Positions 1 to 9,069 are shown, counted from the stretch's first letter. The stretch: DNA of 64,000 bases from Anaerorhabdus sp036636695 (GCF_036636695.1 NZ_JAVWNW010000007.1), one strand, 5' to 3'. The notes: a model not told the origin generated them from the letters alone. Program-made: numbers and translations.

Positions 1-71
1 CTTAAACAAATGATTTTTCTTTTTTTCATTTGTCTACTTTAGTGGGATTGTATCAATTAGAAGAGTTTTTA

Positions 72-1856
72 CTATTTATTATTTGCGATATAATCTTCAA
101 CATTCTTATTGACGATATCGAAAGGTGCATTTCCTGATTTAAGTAATGTATCATTAAATGCTTTCTCATCAAATTTATCACCTAGTTCTGTTTCTGCTTT
201 TGTACGCAAATCTAAAATTTGAAAATAGCCAACACCATATGATAAATTAACACCTGGATTTGATTGTGTCATATAATAACTACTTGTCATATCGATACCA
301 CCATATCCATAACTTTCAAGAAAGCTATTAAATTCATCCATTGTCCAACCACGGTAATGTATTCCAATATCAATCATTGCAGACAAAGCCCAGCTGAAAT
401 CAAAATTTGCACGCATGACTTCTTTTAATGTTTCATTTGTATTTGCGGACTCTAATGCATACGATGCACCATAATTCGCAAATCCTTCAGAGAATCCAAG
501 ATAAGTTGCAAGTAATAAATTATATGGATCAATATCATTTTGTACGACATAGTTATAATAATACATATGTCCTGGAACACCTTCATGGGCAATATAGTAA
601 TATGTTTGTAAGTTATCTACAAGTTCTGCATTATTCGTGTTAACGCGAATAAAGTTTTTTCCTTCTTTATCGATGAATGGAGTAATGTAGTAGGCACCTA
701 CACCATCTGAGACAAGTTTAGATGCTGGAACAGCCTCATATTCAGGAATTTTTATTTCAGTGTAATGATCTTTAGACCATGTAATTAAGTTTTCTATCAT
801 ATCTGCATATGAATCATAACCCGCTTTTAAATCATTATTTTGTATAAGTTCAAGGGCTTCTGGATCTTTCATTAATGCAATTTGCATTTCTTGCAAACTC
901 GCTGTCATTTTTTCTTGTAGCATTTTTTCAGCTTCTTCAATTGTTAAATTAGAGCCAGTATACATACGATAATATAATTCATAAATTTCCTTACCATTTT
1001 CGTAATGTGCTAGACCAAATTGATTGTTATTAGGATCCTTTAAAGCAGTCAATTCTTCAGCTAATTTCATATAAGCAGGGACAATTGACTCAGTATATGA
1101 CGTTTTTGCTTGTTCAATATAATTAGCTTTTGCATCATCATCAATACCATCGAAAGCATTTATATTTTCTTCGATTACTGTCATCATTTCATCGCCATAA
1201 CCTTGGTTAACTAAATTATCAACATATTTAACGATTTCATCGACATTATAGTCTGCCATGAAATAACCAGCATCTTTTTGCTTTTTAGCATATTCGATAT
1301 AGCTTTCAAACATTGGGTTTATACTATTCATCAAGATAATAAAATCTTGTACATCTTTTTCATCATAGAAAACAAAATCAGTTAAAACTTGAGGGATTGC
1401 AATTTGAATACCGCTGAATAAACCAAAGACATTTCCAACATATTCAAAATCTGTACTAGTTGTAATAAGATTTAATTCAATTTGATCTTGGATGATATCA
1501 TATGTATTTTGTTGTTTTTCTGTAAGCGTATCTCTATCAAATGATTCAAACTCTTTCTTAGATGATTCAAATTCTTCAAGTGTTGTATTGAATTGGTCTT
1601 CACTCCATGGTGCAAACATTTGGACAACAACATTGTTCATATCAACACCAAATACTTCAGGCTTTGATACAGTTCGATGGATAGTTAAATAATTATCCTC
1701 TAAATAATTCTTAATTTCATTGTTTGTAAATGCATCAAAACGAGCTTGTTCTTCTTCGTTATTGATAGTAGGTGTTACTGAATTTGTTTGACATCCTGCT
1801 AGTCCAATCATCAAGATTGTACTCAAGATTACTTTAAATATCTTTTTAAACAACAT
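72..1856 (-). CDS. DUF885 family lipoprotein, putative metallopeptidase
   Basis: The protein begins with a lipoprotein signal peptide ending in a lipobox, LAGC, so it should be anchored to the outer face of the membrane. A HEGVPGH motif about 430 residues in is the HExxPGH-type metal site of the DUF885 family, whose members are presumed zinc-dependent peptidases; no substrate can be read from sequence. The frame extends six codons further to position 1874, but those codons contain the ribosome binding site AGGAGG, so I start at the ATG at 1856, giving 594 residues. It is transcribed alone from the operator-flanked promoter just upstream. Family assignment is firm, peptidase activity is inferred. 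Confidence 0.85.
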   Translation of the reverse strand: MLFKKIFKVILSTILMIGLAGCQTNSVTPTINNEEEQARFDAFTNNEIKNYLEDNYLTIHRTVSKPEVFGVDMNNVVVQMFAPWSEDQFNTTLEEFESSKKEFESFDRDTLTEKQQNTYDIIQDQIELNLITTSTDFEYVGNVFGLFSGIQIAIPQVLTDFVFYDEKDVQDFIILMNSINPMFESYIEYAKKQKDAGYFMADYNVDEIVKYVDNLVNQGYGDEMMTVIEENINAFDGIDDDAKANYIEQAKTSYTESIVPAYMKLAEELTALKDPNNNQFGLAHYENGKEIYELYYRMYTGSNLTIEEAEKMLQEKMTASLQEMQIALMKDPEALELIQNNDLKAGYDSYADMIENLITWSKDHYTEIKIPEYEAVPASKLVSDGVGAYYITPFIDKEGKNFIRVNTNNAELVDNLQTYYYIAHEGVPGHMYYYNYVVQNDIDPYNLLLATYLGFSEGFANYGASYALESANTNETLKEVMRANFDFSWALSAMIDIGIHYRGWTMDEFNSFLESYGYGGIDMTSSYYMTQSNPGVNLSYGVGYFQILDLRTKAETELGDKFDEKAFNDTLLKSGNAPFDIVNKNVEDYIANNK

Positions 1857-1883
1857 ATGATTCCTCCTAATCATTCATTTCAT

Positions 1884-1935
1884 TGACAAGTATATTTGTC
1901 ATTAACAACTATATATCTGACAAGTATTCTTGTCA
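1884..1935. promoter_or_regulatory. Pair of 18-bp palindromic operators
   Basis: TGACAAGTATATTTGTCA (1884-1901) and TGACAAGTATTCTTGTCA (1918-1935) share the arms TGACAA...TTGTCA. Their centres are 34 bases apart. One covers the -35 box and the other the start region of the DUF885 promoter, the arrangement expected for a dimeric repressor. No regulator gene lies next to them, so the cognate protein is unknown. Confidence 0.65.
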
Positions 1936-1936
1936 A
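1908..1936 (-). promoter_or_regulatory. Sigma-A promoter of the DUF885 lipoprotein gene
   Basis: On the minus strand TTGACA (1931-1936) and TATAGT (1908-1913) are separated by 17 bases. The -35 box lies inside one of two copies of an 18-bp palindrome, and the other copy lies just past the expected transcription start. Confidence 0.7.
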
Positions 1937-2019
1937 TAACAAGTGATGAATTTCATTTTTATACCTACAGAATTACTACAAGTGTACCTCTATCATTTAT
2001 GCCTTAATGACATTAGAAA

Positions 2020-2049
2020 TTGACCTTTTTTGTATAAAAGTGGTACAAT
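2020..2049 (+). promoter_or_regulatory. Probable promoter of the ABC-F gene
   Basis: TTGACC (2020-2025) and TACAAT (2044-2049) are separated by 18 bases. Transcription would give a leader of about 90 bases before the ABC-F start codon. Confidence 0.5.
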
Positions 2050-2057
2050 TGCTACGC

Positions 2058-2142
2058 AAAGAGAAAAAGTTTTTAATAAATATTTACTCTTTAGACAATG
2101 GGCTTTTATGTCTATTGTTTTTATATGAAAAAGGCGGGTTGA
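2058..2142 (+). promoter_or_regulatory. Candidate attenuator and leader peptide of the ABC-F gene
   Basis: Two hairpins overlap in the leader: AAAGAG (2058-2063) can pair with CTCTTT (2087-2092), and TAGACA (2092-2097) with TGTCTA (2109-2114), the latter followed by TTGTTTTTAT, which resembles a weak intrinsic terminator. A 14-codon open frame at 2098-2142 reads MGFYVYCFYMKKAG and stops three bases before the ABC-F ATG. Its last codons contain the AGGCGGG ribosome binding site of that gene. Drug-responsive ABC-F genes are often controlled by such leaders; here it is inference from layout. Confidence 0.4.
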
Positions 2143-2145
2143 TTT

Positions 2146-3696
2146 ATGAGCATATTAACAGTTGAAAATTTATCACACAGTTATGGTGGAAGAGACATTT
2201 TTGAAGATGTTTCTTTTCGTCTATTAAAAGGAGAACATATCGGCTTAGTTGGAGCCAACGGTGAGGGAAAGAGTACTTTCATGAAAATTATCACAAATAC
2301 TCTTGAACCAGATGAAGGTCGCATTCTTTGGAGTAGTAAAGTATCAGCTGGTTATTTAGATCAACACGCTGTTCTACAAGAGGGTGAAACTATTCGTGAA
2401 GCATTACGCCACGCTTTTGATTCACTTTTTGAAATTGAGAGTACTATCAACGAGTATTACATGAAGATGTGTGATTGTACTGAAGATGAAATGAATGATA
2501 TGTTGGAAAAAATCGGTGAGATGCAAGATACTTTAGAGCATCATGACTTTTATTTAATAGATTCAAAAATCGAAGAAGTTGCATCAGCTTTAGGAGTTAC
2601 TGATTTTGGCTTAGAGAGTAAAGTAAATGAGTTAAGCGGTGGGCAACGTACTAAAGTATTGCTTGTTAAATTACTCCTCGAAAAACCCGATATTTTACTA
2701 TTGGATGAACCAACGAACTATTTGGATGAAGAACATATAGATTGGCTTAAAACATATCTAAAGAACTATGAAAATGCATTTATTTTAATCTCCCATGATA
2801 TTCCTTTCTTAAATGATGTAGTAAATATTATTTATCATGTAGACAATTGTAAATTAACTCGTTATGTAGGAAATTATGATGAGTTTGAACGTATCTATGA
2901 AATGAACCAAAGACATTTAGAAGCTGCTTTTGAACGTCAACAAAAAGAAATAGAACGACTTGAAGATTTCGTTGCTCGTAATAAAGCACGCGTAGCTACG
3001 CGTGGTATGGCTAATTCACGCGTTAAAAAATTAGAGAAGATGGAAAGAATTACATTAAATCAAGAAAAACCAAAACCAACATTTGATTTTAAGTATGGTA
3101 AGACACCATCCAAAACATTATTCGAAACTAATAATTTAGTTATTGGTTATGATCAACCATTATCTTCACCAATGAATCTTGTTTTAGAAAAAGGAAAAAA
3201 AGTCGCTATTATCGGTGCAAATGGTTTAGGTAAATCAACACTGTTAAAAAGTTTGTTGGGGATTATTCCTGCGATTGATGGTAAAGTTCACTTAGGAGAA
3301 AACTTAGAAATTGGGTATTTTGAACAAGAACCTCCTAAATCTACAAAAACGTGTATTGATGATTTATGGGATGAGTTTCCTGCATTAACACAATATGAAA
3401 TTCGAAGTGCACTGGCAAGATGTGGACTAACAACTGATCAAATAGAAAGTCGTGTTAATGTCTTGTCTGGTGGTGAACGAGCAAAACTTCGCTTATGTAA
3501 AATATTAAATCGTCCTAGTAATATTCTAGTTCTTGATGAACCAACAAATCATTTAGATCAAGATGCAAAAGACGAACTTCAAAAAGCTCTGAAATCATAT
3601 CCTGGTACAATTTTGTTAGTATGCCATGAACGTGAATTTTATGAAGAGGTTGTTGATGAAGTATGGAATCTTCAAGAAATGAGTATTAAAAAATAA
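2146..3696 (+). CDS. ABC-F family ATPase (ribosome-associated)
   Basis: Two ATP-binding cassettes lie in one soluble chain with no membrane segments, the hallmark of ABC-F proteins that act on the ribosome and not as transporters. The first cassette has Walker A GANGEGKST, signature LSGGQRTK and Walker B DILLLDEPTNYLD; the second has GANGLGKST, LSGGERAKLR and NILVLDEPTNHLD. Between them is a charged helical linker containing DFVARNKARVATR, the part that reaches into the ribosome in characterised members. At 516 residues it is close to the family's usual length. Whether it is a housekeeping translation factor or an antibiotic-resistance type cannot be decided from sequence alone. Confidence 0.92.
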   Translation: MSILTVENLSHSYGGRDIFEDVSFRLLKGEHIGLVGANGEGKSTFMKIITNTLEPDEGRILWSSKVSAGYLDQHAVLQEGETIREALRHAFDSLFEIESTINEYYMKMCDCTEDEMNDMLEKIGEMQDTLEHHDFYLIDSKIEEVASALGVTDFGLESKVNELSGGQRTKVLLVKLLLEKPDILLLDEPTNYLDEEHIDWLKTYLKNYENAFILISHDIPFLNDVVNIIYHVDNCKLTRYVGNYDEFERIYEMNQRHLEAAFERQQKEIERLEDFVARNKARVATRGMANSRVKKLEKMERITLNQEKPKPTFDFKYGKTPSKTLFETNNLVIGYDQPLSSPMNLVLEKGKKVAIIGANGLGKSTLLKSLLGIIPAIDGKVHLGENLEIGYFEQEPPKSTKTCIDDLWDEFPALTQYEIRSALARCGLTTDQIESRVNVLSGGERAKLRLCKILNRPSNILVLDEPTNHLDQDAKDELQKALKSYPGTILLVCHEREFYEEVVDEVWNLQEMSIKK

Positions 3697-3750
3697 ATCA
3701 CTGCATCATAATATTCTTCTATTTCAATAAGAGTAACTAACTCAAATATA

Positions 3751-3789
3751 AAAGAACTGAAATTTTATTCAGTTCTTTGTTCTTTTTTT
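3751..3789 (+). terminator. Intrinsic terminator of the ABC-F gene
   Basis: An 11-bp stem AAAGAACTGAA / TTCAGTTCTTT with a six-base loop is followed by a run of T. It overlaps the stop codon of the convergent DUF5662 gene. Confidence 0.85.
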
Positions 3790-4304
3790 ATTATATTAAA
3801 TCCTTCATCTAATCCATTTTCAGCGATAATTTTCAAAAGACGCTCAAGTTCAATTGCTGATTCTGGATGCATATAAAGGCGATCCGTACCATTTATAAAA
3901 TATTCATAAGCACTCTTATCGGAATAGTTATCTTTTTGATACGTTTTACAAGCTGCAATTCGATCACAAACATTTTCTAAAAGATAGTTATAAGGCATTT
4001 TAATAGGGAAAATACCATCTCTATTCTTATCAACCCAATAATCCCAATGATGTTTATTTCGACCTTTATGATGTAACCAGCCAAGAGAATAGCCAAGATT
4101 TTCTTTCTCTGCATCAATTGGAGAACGATGTCCTTGATAATATTTAACACCTGAAGAAAATTCCACCCAACTATATTTTGATAAGTCATGTAAAATTCCT
4201 TGTTTATACAGTCCTAACTTAAAACAAAGACCTGTAACTTTTAATTTATGAGAAGTTATTGTAGTAAAGTGACCACTTAAACGTTGCCATCTTGAAAGTT
4301 TCAT
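3765..4304 (-). CDS. DUF5662 family protein
   Basis: This 179-residue soluble protein matches the DUF5662 family: it has the conserved blocks GLYKQGILHDLSKYS, SGVKYYQGHRSP, HHKGRNKHHWDYW and CDRIAACKTY. The closely spaced histidines and aspartates suggest a metal-binding helical bundle, but no activity is established; some database entries call such proteins catalase without support. An AAGGAT ribosome binding site precedes the ATG. It stands alone between the ABC-F gene (convergent) and nusB (divergent). Confidence 0.8.
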   Translation of the reverse strand: MKLSRWQRLSGHFTTITSHKLKVTGLCFKLGLYKQGILHDLSKYSWVEFSSGVKYYQGHRSPIDAEKENLGYSLGWLHHKGRNKHHWDYWVDKNRDGIFPIKMPYNYLLENVCDRIAACKTYQKDNYSDKSAYEYFINGTDRLYMHPESAIELERLLKIIAENGLDEGFNIIKKEQRTE

Positions 4305-4368
4305 AATTTCACTATCCTTTCAGCCCTAGATACTATTTTAGCTTTCAATTGTTACTTGTGCAAGAATG

Positions 4369-4421
4369 TGTGAGGTTTCACATGAAAATAAGTTCAAAAA
4401 ATGAAGGTTTCATGGTAAAAT
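4369..4421 (+). promoter_or_regulatory. Probable promoter of the nusB-deoB run with nearby palindromes
   Basis: TTCAAA (4393-4398) and TAAAAT (4416-4421) are 17 bases apart and form a plausible sigma-A promoter 20 bases before the nusB start. TGTGAGGTTTCACA (4369-4382) and ATGAAGGTTTCAT (4401-4413) are two related short palindromes sharing the core GGTTTCA. They may be operator half-sites or coincidence in AT-rich DNA. Confidence 0.4.
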
Positions 4422-4441
4422 ATTGTACATGGAGGAACAAC

Positions 4442-4819
4442 ATGGATCGTCATACAGAAAGAGAAAAATCGATGATTTGTCTTTATCAAGAATTATTAAC
4501 ACATAGAGACTTAACAACGATTGTCGAAGATATATATTTAAACCCACTTAACGAGGTCAGTGATTTCTCAAAAACACTGATTTTTCATAGTGTTGCGAAC
4601 AAAGAACGTTTTATTGGTTATATTAACAATGTGTTAGATGACTGGACTTTTGATCGTCTTGGTTATATTGAACAAGCAATTTTATTAATTGCATGTACTG
4701 AATTTGATGTACAAATGGCTGCTGCACCCGTTATTATTGATGAAGCTATTTTGCTTGCGAAGAAATACGGTGATGAAAAAGCTTATAAGTTAATCAATGG
4801 AGTACTAGATAGACTATGA
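4442..4819 (+). CDS. nusB: Transcription antitermination factor NusB
   Basis: NusB binds boxA RNA with NusE (S10) and supports antitermination on ribosomal RNA operons. The protein is 125 residues of predicted helix and ends in the family's typical block PVIIDEAILLAKKYGDEKAYKLINGVLDRL-like helix, with the usual NusB helical pattern throughout. An in-frame ATG exists at 4349, but GGAGG at 4431-4435 sits seven bases before the ATG at 4442, which gives the normal NusB length. The stop codon overlaps the xseA start (ATGA), so the two are translationally coupled, as in the nusB-xseA gene order of other Bacillota. Confidence 0.9.
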   Translation: MDRHTEREKSMICLYQELLTHRDLTTIVEDIYLNPLNEVSDFSKTLIFHSVANKERFIGYINNVLDDWTFDRLGYIEQAILLIACTEFDVQMAAAPVIIDEAILLAKKYGDEKAYKLINGVLDRL

Positions 4820-6138
4820 GTCAAGATGTGATGAAGGTTAGCGTACTCGTTCGCTATCTGAAATCAAAACTAGATAATGATGGATACCTTCAACGGGTGA
4901 TTGTTTCTGGTGAAATTAGTAATTTCGTAAATCATCGTAGTGGTCATTGGTATTTTACAATTAAAGATGAAAGTTCTAGGTTGAGTTGTGTTATGTTTGC
5001 ATCAAGTGCATCACGCAGCAAGTTTATACCGAAAGATGGTGACAAAGTTCTTGTCCAAGCTAATACTTCGATTTTTGAAGCAAGTGGACAACTTCAATTG
5101 TATTGTACTGGAATTCGACTAGATGGAATCGGAGATTTACATGTTCAATTTGAACTTTTAAAGAAGAAGCTTTATGAAGAAGGCTATTTTGATGAAAGTC
5201 ACAAAAAATCATTACCTTTATATCCCATGAAATTAGGACTTATCACAGGTAAAAATACAGCAGCAAGAGAAGATGTTTTAACAACACTAAGTCGTCGTTG
5301 GCCAGTGGCAGAATTAACGGAGATAAATACATTAGTTCAGGGAGAAGGGGCATCAACTCAAATTATTGATGCACTCAAGAAAATGGATAAATTGGATTTA
5401 GATGTAATCTTGCTTGTTCGAGGAGGTGGATCTATTGAAGATTTGTGGGCGTTTAATGATGAAAATCTCGCAAAGTGTATTTACCAACTTCAAACACCTA
5501 TCATCACTGGCGTTGGACATGAAATTGATACCACAATTGTCGATTATGTCTCTGACAAACGCGCTCCAACACCAACTGCTGCATGTGAAATAGCAACACC
5601 AGATATTAAAGAAGTAAGACAAACTTTAAGTTTACTTCGCCAAAATTTAGTTCGTAAATGTCAAAATGATGTTGAATTCAGTAGAAATTCATTACTTAAT
5701 TTACAAAATTCACCTGTTTTTAAAACTCCAAGTATACTTTATGAACAAAAGAGTTTGCATTTGGATTATTTGGCAAATCGATTGATTGGATCAAAGTATA
5801 GTGTACAATCAAAACGTATGCAATTTGATAAGACAACGCAAAATTTCCATAATGCAATGAGTCAATTAGTAATGCAATTAAAATATCAAAATACTACTAT
5901 GGAAAATAACTTAAAAAAGAGTGTCCAGCATTCTCTTGAAAGTAAGAAAAAAAATATTGCAAAACAAATTCAATTATTAGATGCATATTCACCCCTTAAT
6001 ATACTGAAACGTGGTTATTCCATTGTTAAAACAGAACAAGGGGTATGTACATCAATAAAGAATATCGAAGTAAATGATGAATTACAACTACAACTCTATG
6101 ATGGACAATTAAGAGCTGTTGTACTAGAAAAGGAGTAA
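4816..6138 (+). CDS. xseA: Exodeoxyribonuclease VII large subunit
   Basis: XseA is the catalytic subunit of exonuclease VII, which degrades single-stranded DNA into short oligonucleotides. The N-terminal OB-fold (about residues 1-100, with GEISNFVNHRSGHWYFTIKD) is followed by the nuclease core with LGLITGKNTAAREDVL, VRGGGSIEDLWAFNDE and ITGVGHEIDTTIVDYVSD, then a long coiled coil (about 265-390) and a short C-terminal domain containing LNILKRGYSIV. At 440 residues it is full length. It overlaps nusB by four bases and is followed three bases later by its partner xseB. Confidence 0.96.
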   Translation: MSQDVMKVSVLVRYLKSKLDNDGYLQRVIVSGEISNFVNHRSGHWYFTIKDESSRLSCVMFASSASRSKFIPKDGDKVLVQANTSIFEASGQLQLYCTGIRLDGIGDLHVQFELLKKKLYEEGYFDESHKKSLPLYPMKLGLITGKNTAAREDVLTTLSRRWPVAELTEINTLVQGEGASTQIIDALKKMDKLDLDVILLVRGGGSIEDLWAFNDENLAKCIYQLQTPIITGVGHEIDTTIVDYVSDKRAPTPTAACEIATPDIKEVRQTLSLLRQNLVRKCQNDVEFSRNSLLNLQNSPVFKTPSILYEQKSLHLDYLANRLIGSKYSVQSKRMQFDKTTQNFHNAMSQLVMQLKYQNTTMENNLKKSVQHSLESKKKNIAKQIQLLDAYSPLNILKRGYSIVKTEQGVCTSIKNIEVNDELQLQLYDGQLRAVVLEKE

Positions 6139-6141
6139 TCT

Positions 6142-6342
6142 ATGGCAACTAAAAAGACTTTTGAGCAATCAATGGATCGTCTTAATGACATTGTTGAATT
6201 ACTTGAAAAAAATGAACAACCACTTGATGAGACAATCAAATTATTTGAAGAAGGATTATTATTAGTTAATGAATGTGATAAACAACTAAAAACTTTTGAA
6301 AATAAAATTGAAGAACTTGCGAAAAAGAAGGTTGAAGAATAA
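6142..6342 (+). CDS. xseB: Exodeoxyribonuclease VII small subunit
   Basis: This 66-residue protein is the small subunit that binds the XseA coiled coil in large excess. It shows the family's pattern FEQSMDRLNDIVELLEKNE followed by LDETIKLFEEGL, two helices forming a hairpin, then a lysine-rich tail. It lies immediately after xseA, with GGAG upstream, and its stop codon shares one base with the ispA start (TAATG). Confidence 0.95.
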   Translation: MATKKTFEQSMDRLNDIVELLEKNEQPLDETIKLFEEGLLLVNECDKQLKTFENKIEELAKKKVEE

Positions 6343-7178
6343 TGAGGAATTTTGAAATAATTTGTAATAATTATATTGAACAGTATATTCCTTCAAGAAT
6401 TAAAGATGCAATGATATATTCTTTACTTGCAGGTGGTAAACGATTACGACCTAAGTTATTGTTAGCATGTTTATCTGCTTATGGTAAAGATGAGACAATT
6501 GGTTATCCTTTTGCATGTGCACTTGAAATGGTTCATACTTACTCACTCATTCATGATGATTTACCAGCAATGGATAATGATGTATTAAGACGCGGTAGAA
6601 AAACTTGTCATATAGAATTTGATGAGGCAACTGCAATTCTTGCAGGTGATGGTCTATTAACGGCCGCATTTGATGTTGTTGCGAATGCTGAAGCACCTGC
6701 TAATCAAGTCGTTGAATGTACCAAGGTTTTAGCGTTTTGCGCAGGTGTAAATGGAATGATTTATGGTCAATGTTTAGATATGGCTGCTGAAACAAAAACG
6801 ATTACGTGGGATGAATTAGAACTCTTGCACGCAAACAAAACAGGCAAGCTATTCGCAGCACCTTTAATGATGGCTGCTGTTCTATCCGATGATAAAGAAC
6901 ATTTAGACACATGGAAAATTATTGGAGAAAAACTTGGATTAGCTTTCCAAATTCAAGATGATATATTGGATGTAACAAAATCACCCCTTGAATTAGGAAA
7001 GAGCAATAGTGATGTAGAAAATCATAAATCAACAAGCGTTACTTTGCTTGGAATCGAAGAAGCAAAGAAACGTTGTGAAAATTTATTTATGGAAACAAAA
7101 AAAATGATAAATTCTCTACAAATAGATTCAACTGAATTAATAAAATTAATAGAATCAATACAAATTAGAGAAATGTAA
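6342..7178 (+). CDS. ispA: Polyprenyl (farnesyl-type) diphosphate synthase
   Basis: The enzyme condenses isopentenyl diphosphate with allylic diphosphates to make geranyl and farnesyl diphosphate for undecaprenyl and quinone-type lipids. The first aspartate-rich motif reads HDDLPAMDNDVLRRG and the second QIQDDILD; GGKRLRP near the N-terminus binds the substrate diphosphate. Length (278) is slightly below the usual 290-300. It sits between xseB and dxs, the conserved order for this gene. Chain-length specificity is assumed from context. Confidence 0.93.
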   Translation: MRNFEIICNNYIEQYIPSRIKDAMIYSLLAGGKRLRPKLLLACLSAYGKDETIGYPFACALEMVHTYSLIHDDLPAMDNDVLRRGRKTCHIEFDEATAILAGDGLLTAAFDVVANAEAPANQVVECTKVLAFCAGVNGMIYGQCLDMAAETKTITWDELELLHANKTGKLFAAPLMMAAVLSDDKEHLDTWKIIGEKLGLAFQIQDDILDVTKSPLELGKSNSDVENHKSTSVTLLGIEEAKKRCENLFMETKKMINSLQIDSTELIKLIESIQIREM

Positions 7179-7195
7179 AGTGTGGAGGTACCCTA

Positions 7196-9055
7196 ATGGA
7201 TGTTAAAGAAATTAAAGATCCATCATTTTTAAAAAATATGTCGAGTAAAGAATGTGCACAACTTGCACAAGATATACGTGGCTTTTTAGTAGACTCGATT
7301 TCAAAAACTGGTGGACATCTTTCAAGTAATCTAGGGGTGGTAGAATTAACAATAGCATTACATAAAGTTTTTGATAGTCCTAATGATAAAATTTTATTTG
7401 ATGTAGGACATCAAAGTTATGTACATAAAATATTAACAGGGAGAGCCAAAGATTTCGCAACACTTCGGCAATACAAAGGAATTAGCGGCTTTCAAAAGTT
7501 AGAAGAGAGCGAGTATGATTGTTGGGAAGCTGGTCATAGTTCGACAGCACTTTCAGCAGCTTTGGGTATGGCTATTGCACGCGACTTAAATCATGAAAAT
7601 TATCATGTGATTCCAGTTGTTGGTGATGGTAGTATCGCTTCTGGTATGTCTTTAGAAGCATTAAATCAAATTGGCTCTGAGAAGAAGAATTTAATTATTA
7701 TCTTTAACGACAATAATATGTCTATTTCTCAAAACGTAGGAGCGCTAACACAAGGATTCTCTCGTTTGAGAACATCAAAACCTTACAATAGTTTAAAATC
7801 TGATATGAAGAATATCTTGAATAAAAATGATATTGGTAAATCGGTTTTAGCAGGTATGTCTGCAGTTAAAGAAAAATTTAAAGAATCCGTTGTGGATAGT
7901 GGTTTATTTGGTGAATTTGGACTTGAATACTTAGGACCAGTTGACGGGCATAATATTAAAGACTTGGTTCATATTCTAACAGCCGCAAAGGATCACGAAG
8001 GTCCTGTTGTAGTGCATGTTTTGACTAGAAAAGGAAAGGGGTACTTCCCTTGTGAAAATGACAGTTCTGGTAGTTGGCATGGTGTAGGTCCTTTTGATCC
8101 ACAAACAGGAAAATCACTTTCAAGTGTTCCTCAAGGAAAATTATCATGGTCTGAAATCGTATCAGAAACGGTATGTCGTATTGCAAAAACAAATGAAGAT
8201 GTTGTAGCTATAACTCCGGCAATGATTTGTGGAAGTAAGTTAGAAAAATTCTTCGCAGCATATCCAACACGTAGTTTCGATTGTGGCATTGCAGAAGAAC
8301 ACGCAGCTACATTAGCTGCAGGATTAGCGCTATCAGGAAAACGTCCATTTTTGTGTATTTACTCATCATTCCTTCAACGTGCATACGATCAAATCAATCA
8401 TGATATTTGTCGTATGGATTTACCTGTTGTAATTGGTATTGACCGTGCAGGACTGGTAGGAGAAGATGGTGCAACACATCATGGAGTTTTTGATATTTCC
8501 ATTTTAAAAGGGTTGCCGAATATTATTCTTTGCCAACCAAAAGATGGTGAAGAAGCACAAAATTTATTAGCGACTGCATTTATGCAAAAACATCCATTCG
8601 CAATTCGCTACCCTCGTGGAAATGAAGTATATTCAGCAATTACTGCTGTAAACCCTATAGAAATAGGAACCTGGACGATTTATAATCAATCAGCTACTGC
8701 AAAATGTACTGTGCTAACTTATGGACCTGAAGTAGATAAGGTGCTTTCGAAAGTTTTATCCAACAATCTACCTGTCCAAGTTGTAAATTGTCGTTTCTTT
8801 AAACCAATTGACTCAAAAATGCTTCAACAGCTCTCTTTAGAAAATAAACCATGTATTATTTATGAAACGGATATGCTAGAAGGTGGATTAGGAACTAGTA
8901 TTATTGAATGGTTATGCGATCATCAAATCATGTTGAAAGTACACCGAATTGGTATCCAAGACAAATACATAACACATGGAGCAATGAACCAAATTAGAAA
9001 AGAAGCTGGAATTGATATAGAAACATTATTCAATAAAATAAATGAATTAATTTAA
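7196..9055 (+). CDS. dxs: 1-deoxy-D-xylulose-5-phosphate synthase
   Basis: DXS makes 1-deoxyxylulose 5-phosphate from pyruvate and glyceraldehyde 3-phosphate, the first step of the MEP isoprenoid pathway. The thiamine-diphosphate motif begins GDGSIASGMSLEALNQ near residue 150 and continues to FNDNNMSIS; the N-terminal histidine block SSNLGVVELTIALH, the DVGHQSYVHK block and the transketolase pyrimidine domain with GIAEEHAATLAAGLA are all present. It is full length at 619 residues. GGAGG precedes the start. With ispA it shows the strain uses the MEP route; a rival mevalonate pathway is not seen in this window. Confidence 0.96.
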   Translation: MDVKEIKDPSFLKNMSSKECAQLAQDIRGFLVDSISKTGGHLSSNLGVVELTIALHKVFDSPNDKILFDVGHQSYVHKILTGRAKDFATLRQYKGISGFQKLEESEYDCWEAGHSSTALSAALGMAIARDLNHENYHVIPVVGDGSIASGMSLEALNQIGSEKKNLIIIFNDNNMSISQNVGALTQGFSRLRTSKPYNSLKSDMKNILNKNDIGKSVLAGMSAVKEKFKESVVDSGLFGEFGLEYLGPVDGHNIKDLVHILTAAKDHEGPVVVHVLTRKGKGYFPCENDSSGSWHGVGPFDPQTGKSLSSVPQGKLSWSEIVSETVCRIAKTNEDVVAITPAMICGSKLEKFFAAYPTRSFDCGIAEEHAATLAAGLALSGKRPFLCIYSSFLQRAYDQINHDICRMDLPVVIGIDRAGLVGEDGATHHGVFDISILKGLPNIILCQPKDGEEAQNLLATAFMQKHPFAIRYPRGNEVYSAITAVNPIEIGTWTIYNQSATAKCTVLTYGPEVDKVLSKVLSNNLPVQVVNCRFFKPIDSKMLQQLSLENKPCIIYETDMLEGGLGTSIIEWLCDHQIMLKVHRIGIQDKYITHGAMNQIRKEAGIDIETLFNKINELI

Positions 9056-9069
9056 TTCGTGGGGGATCT

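Noticed and set aside
1..33. ACAAATGA...TCATTTGT inverted repeat at the left edge
   Set aside because: The stem is short with a 12-base loop, has no T run on the minus strand, and the context to its left is outside the window.
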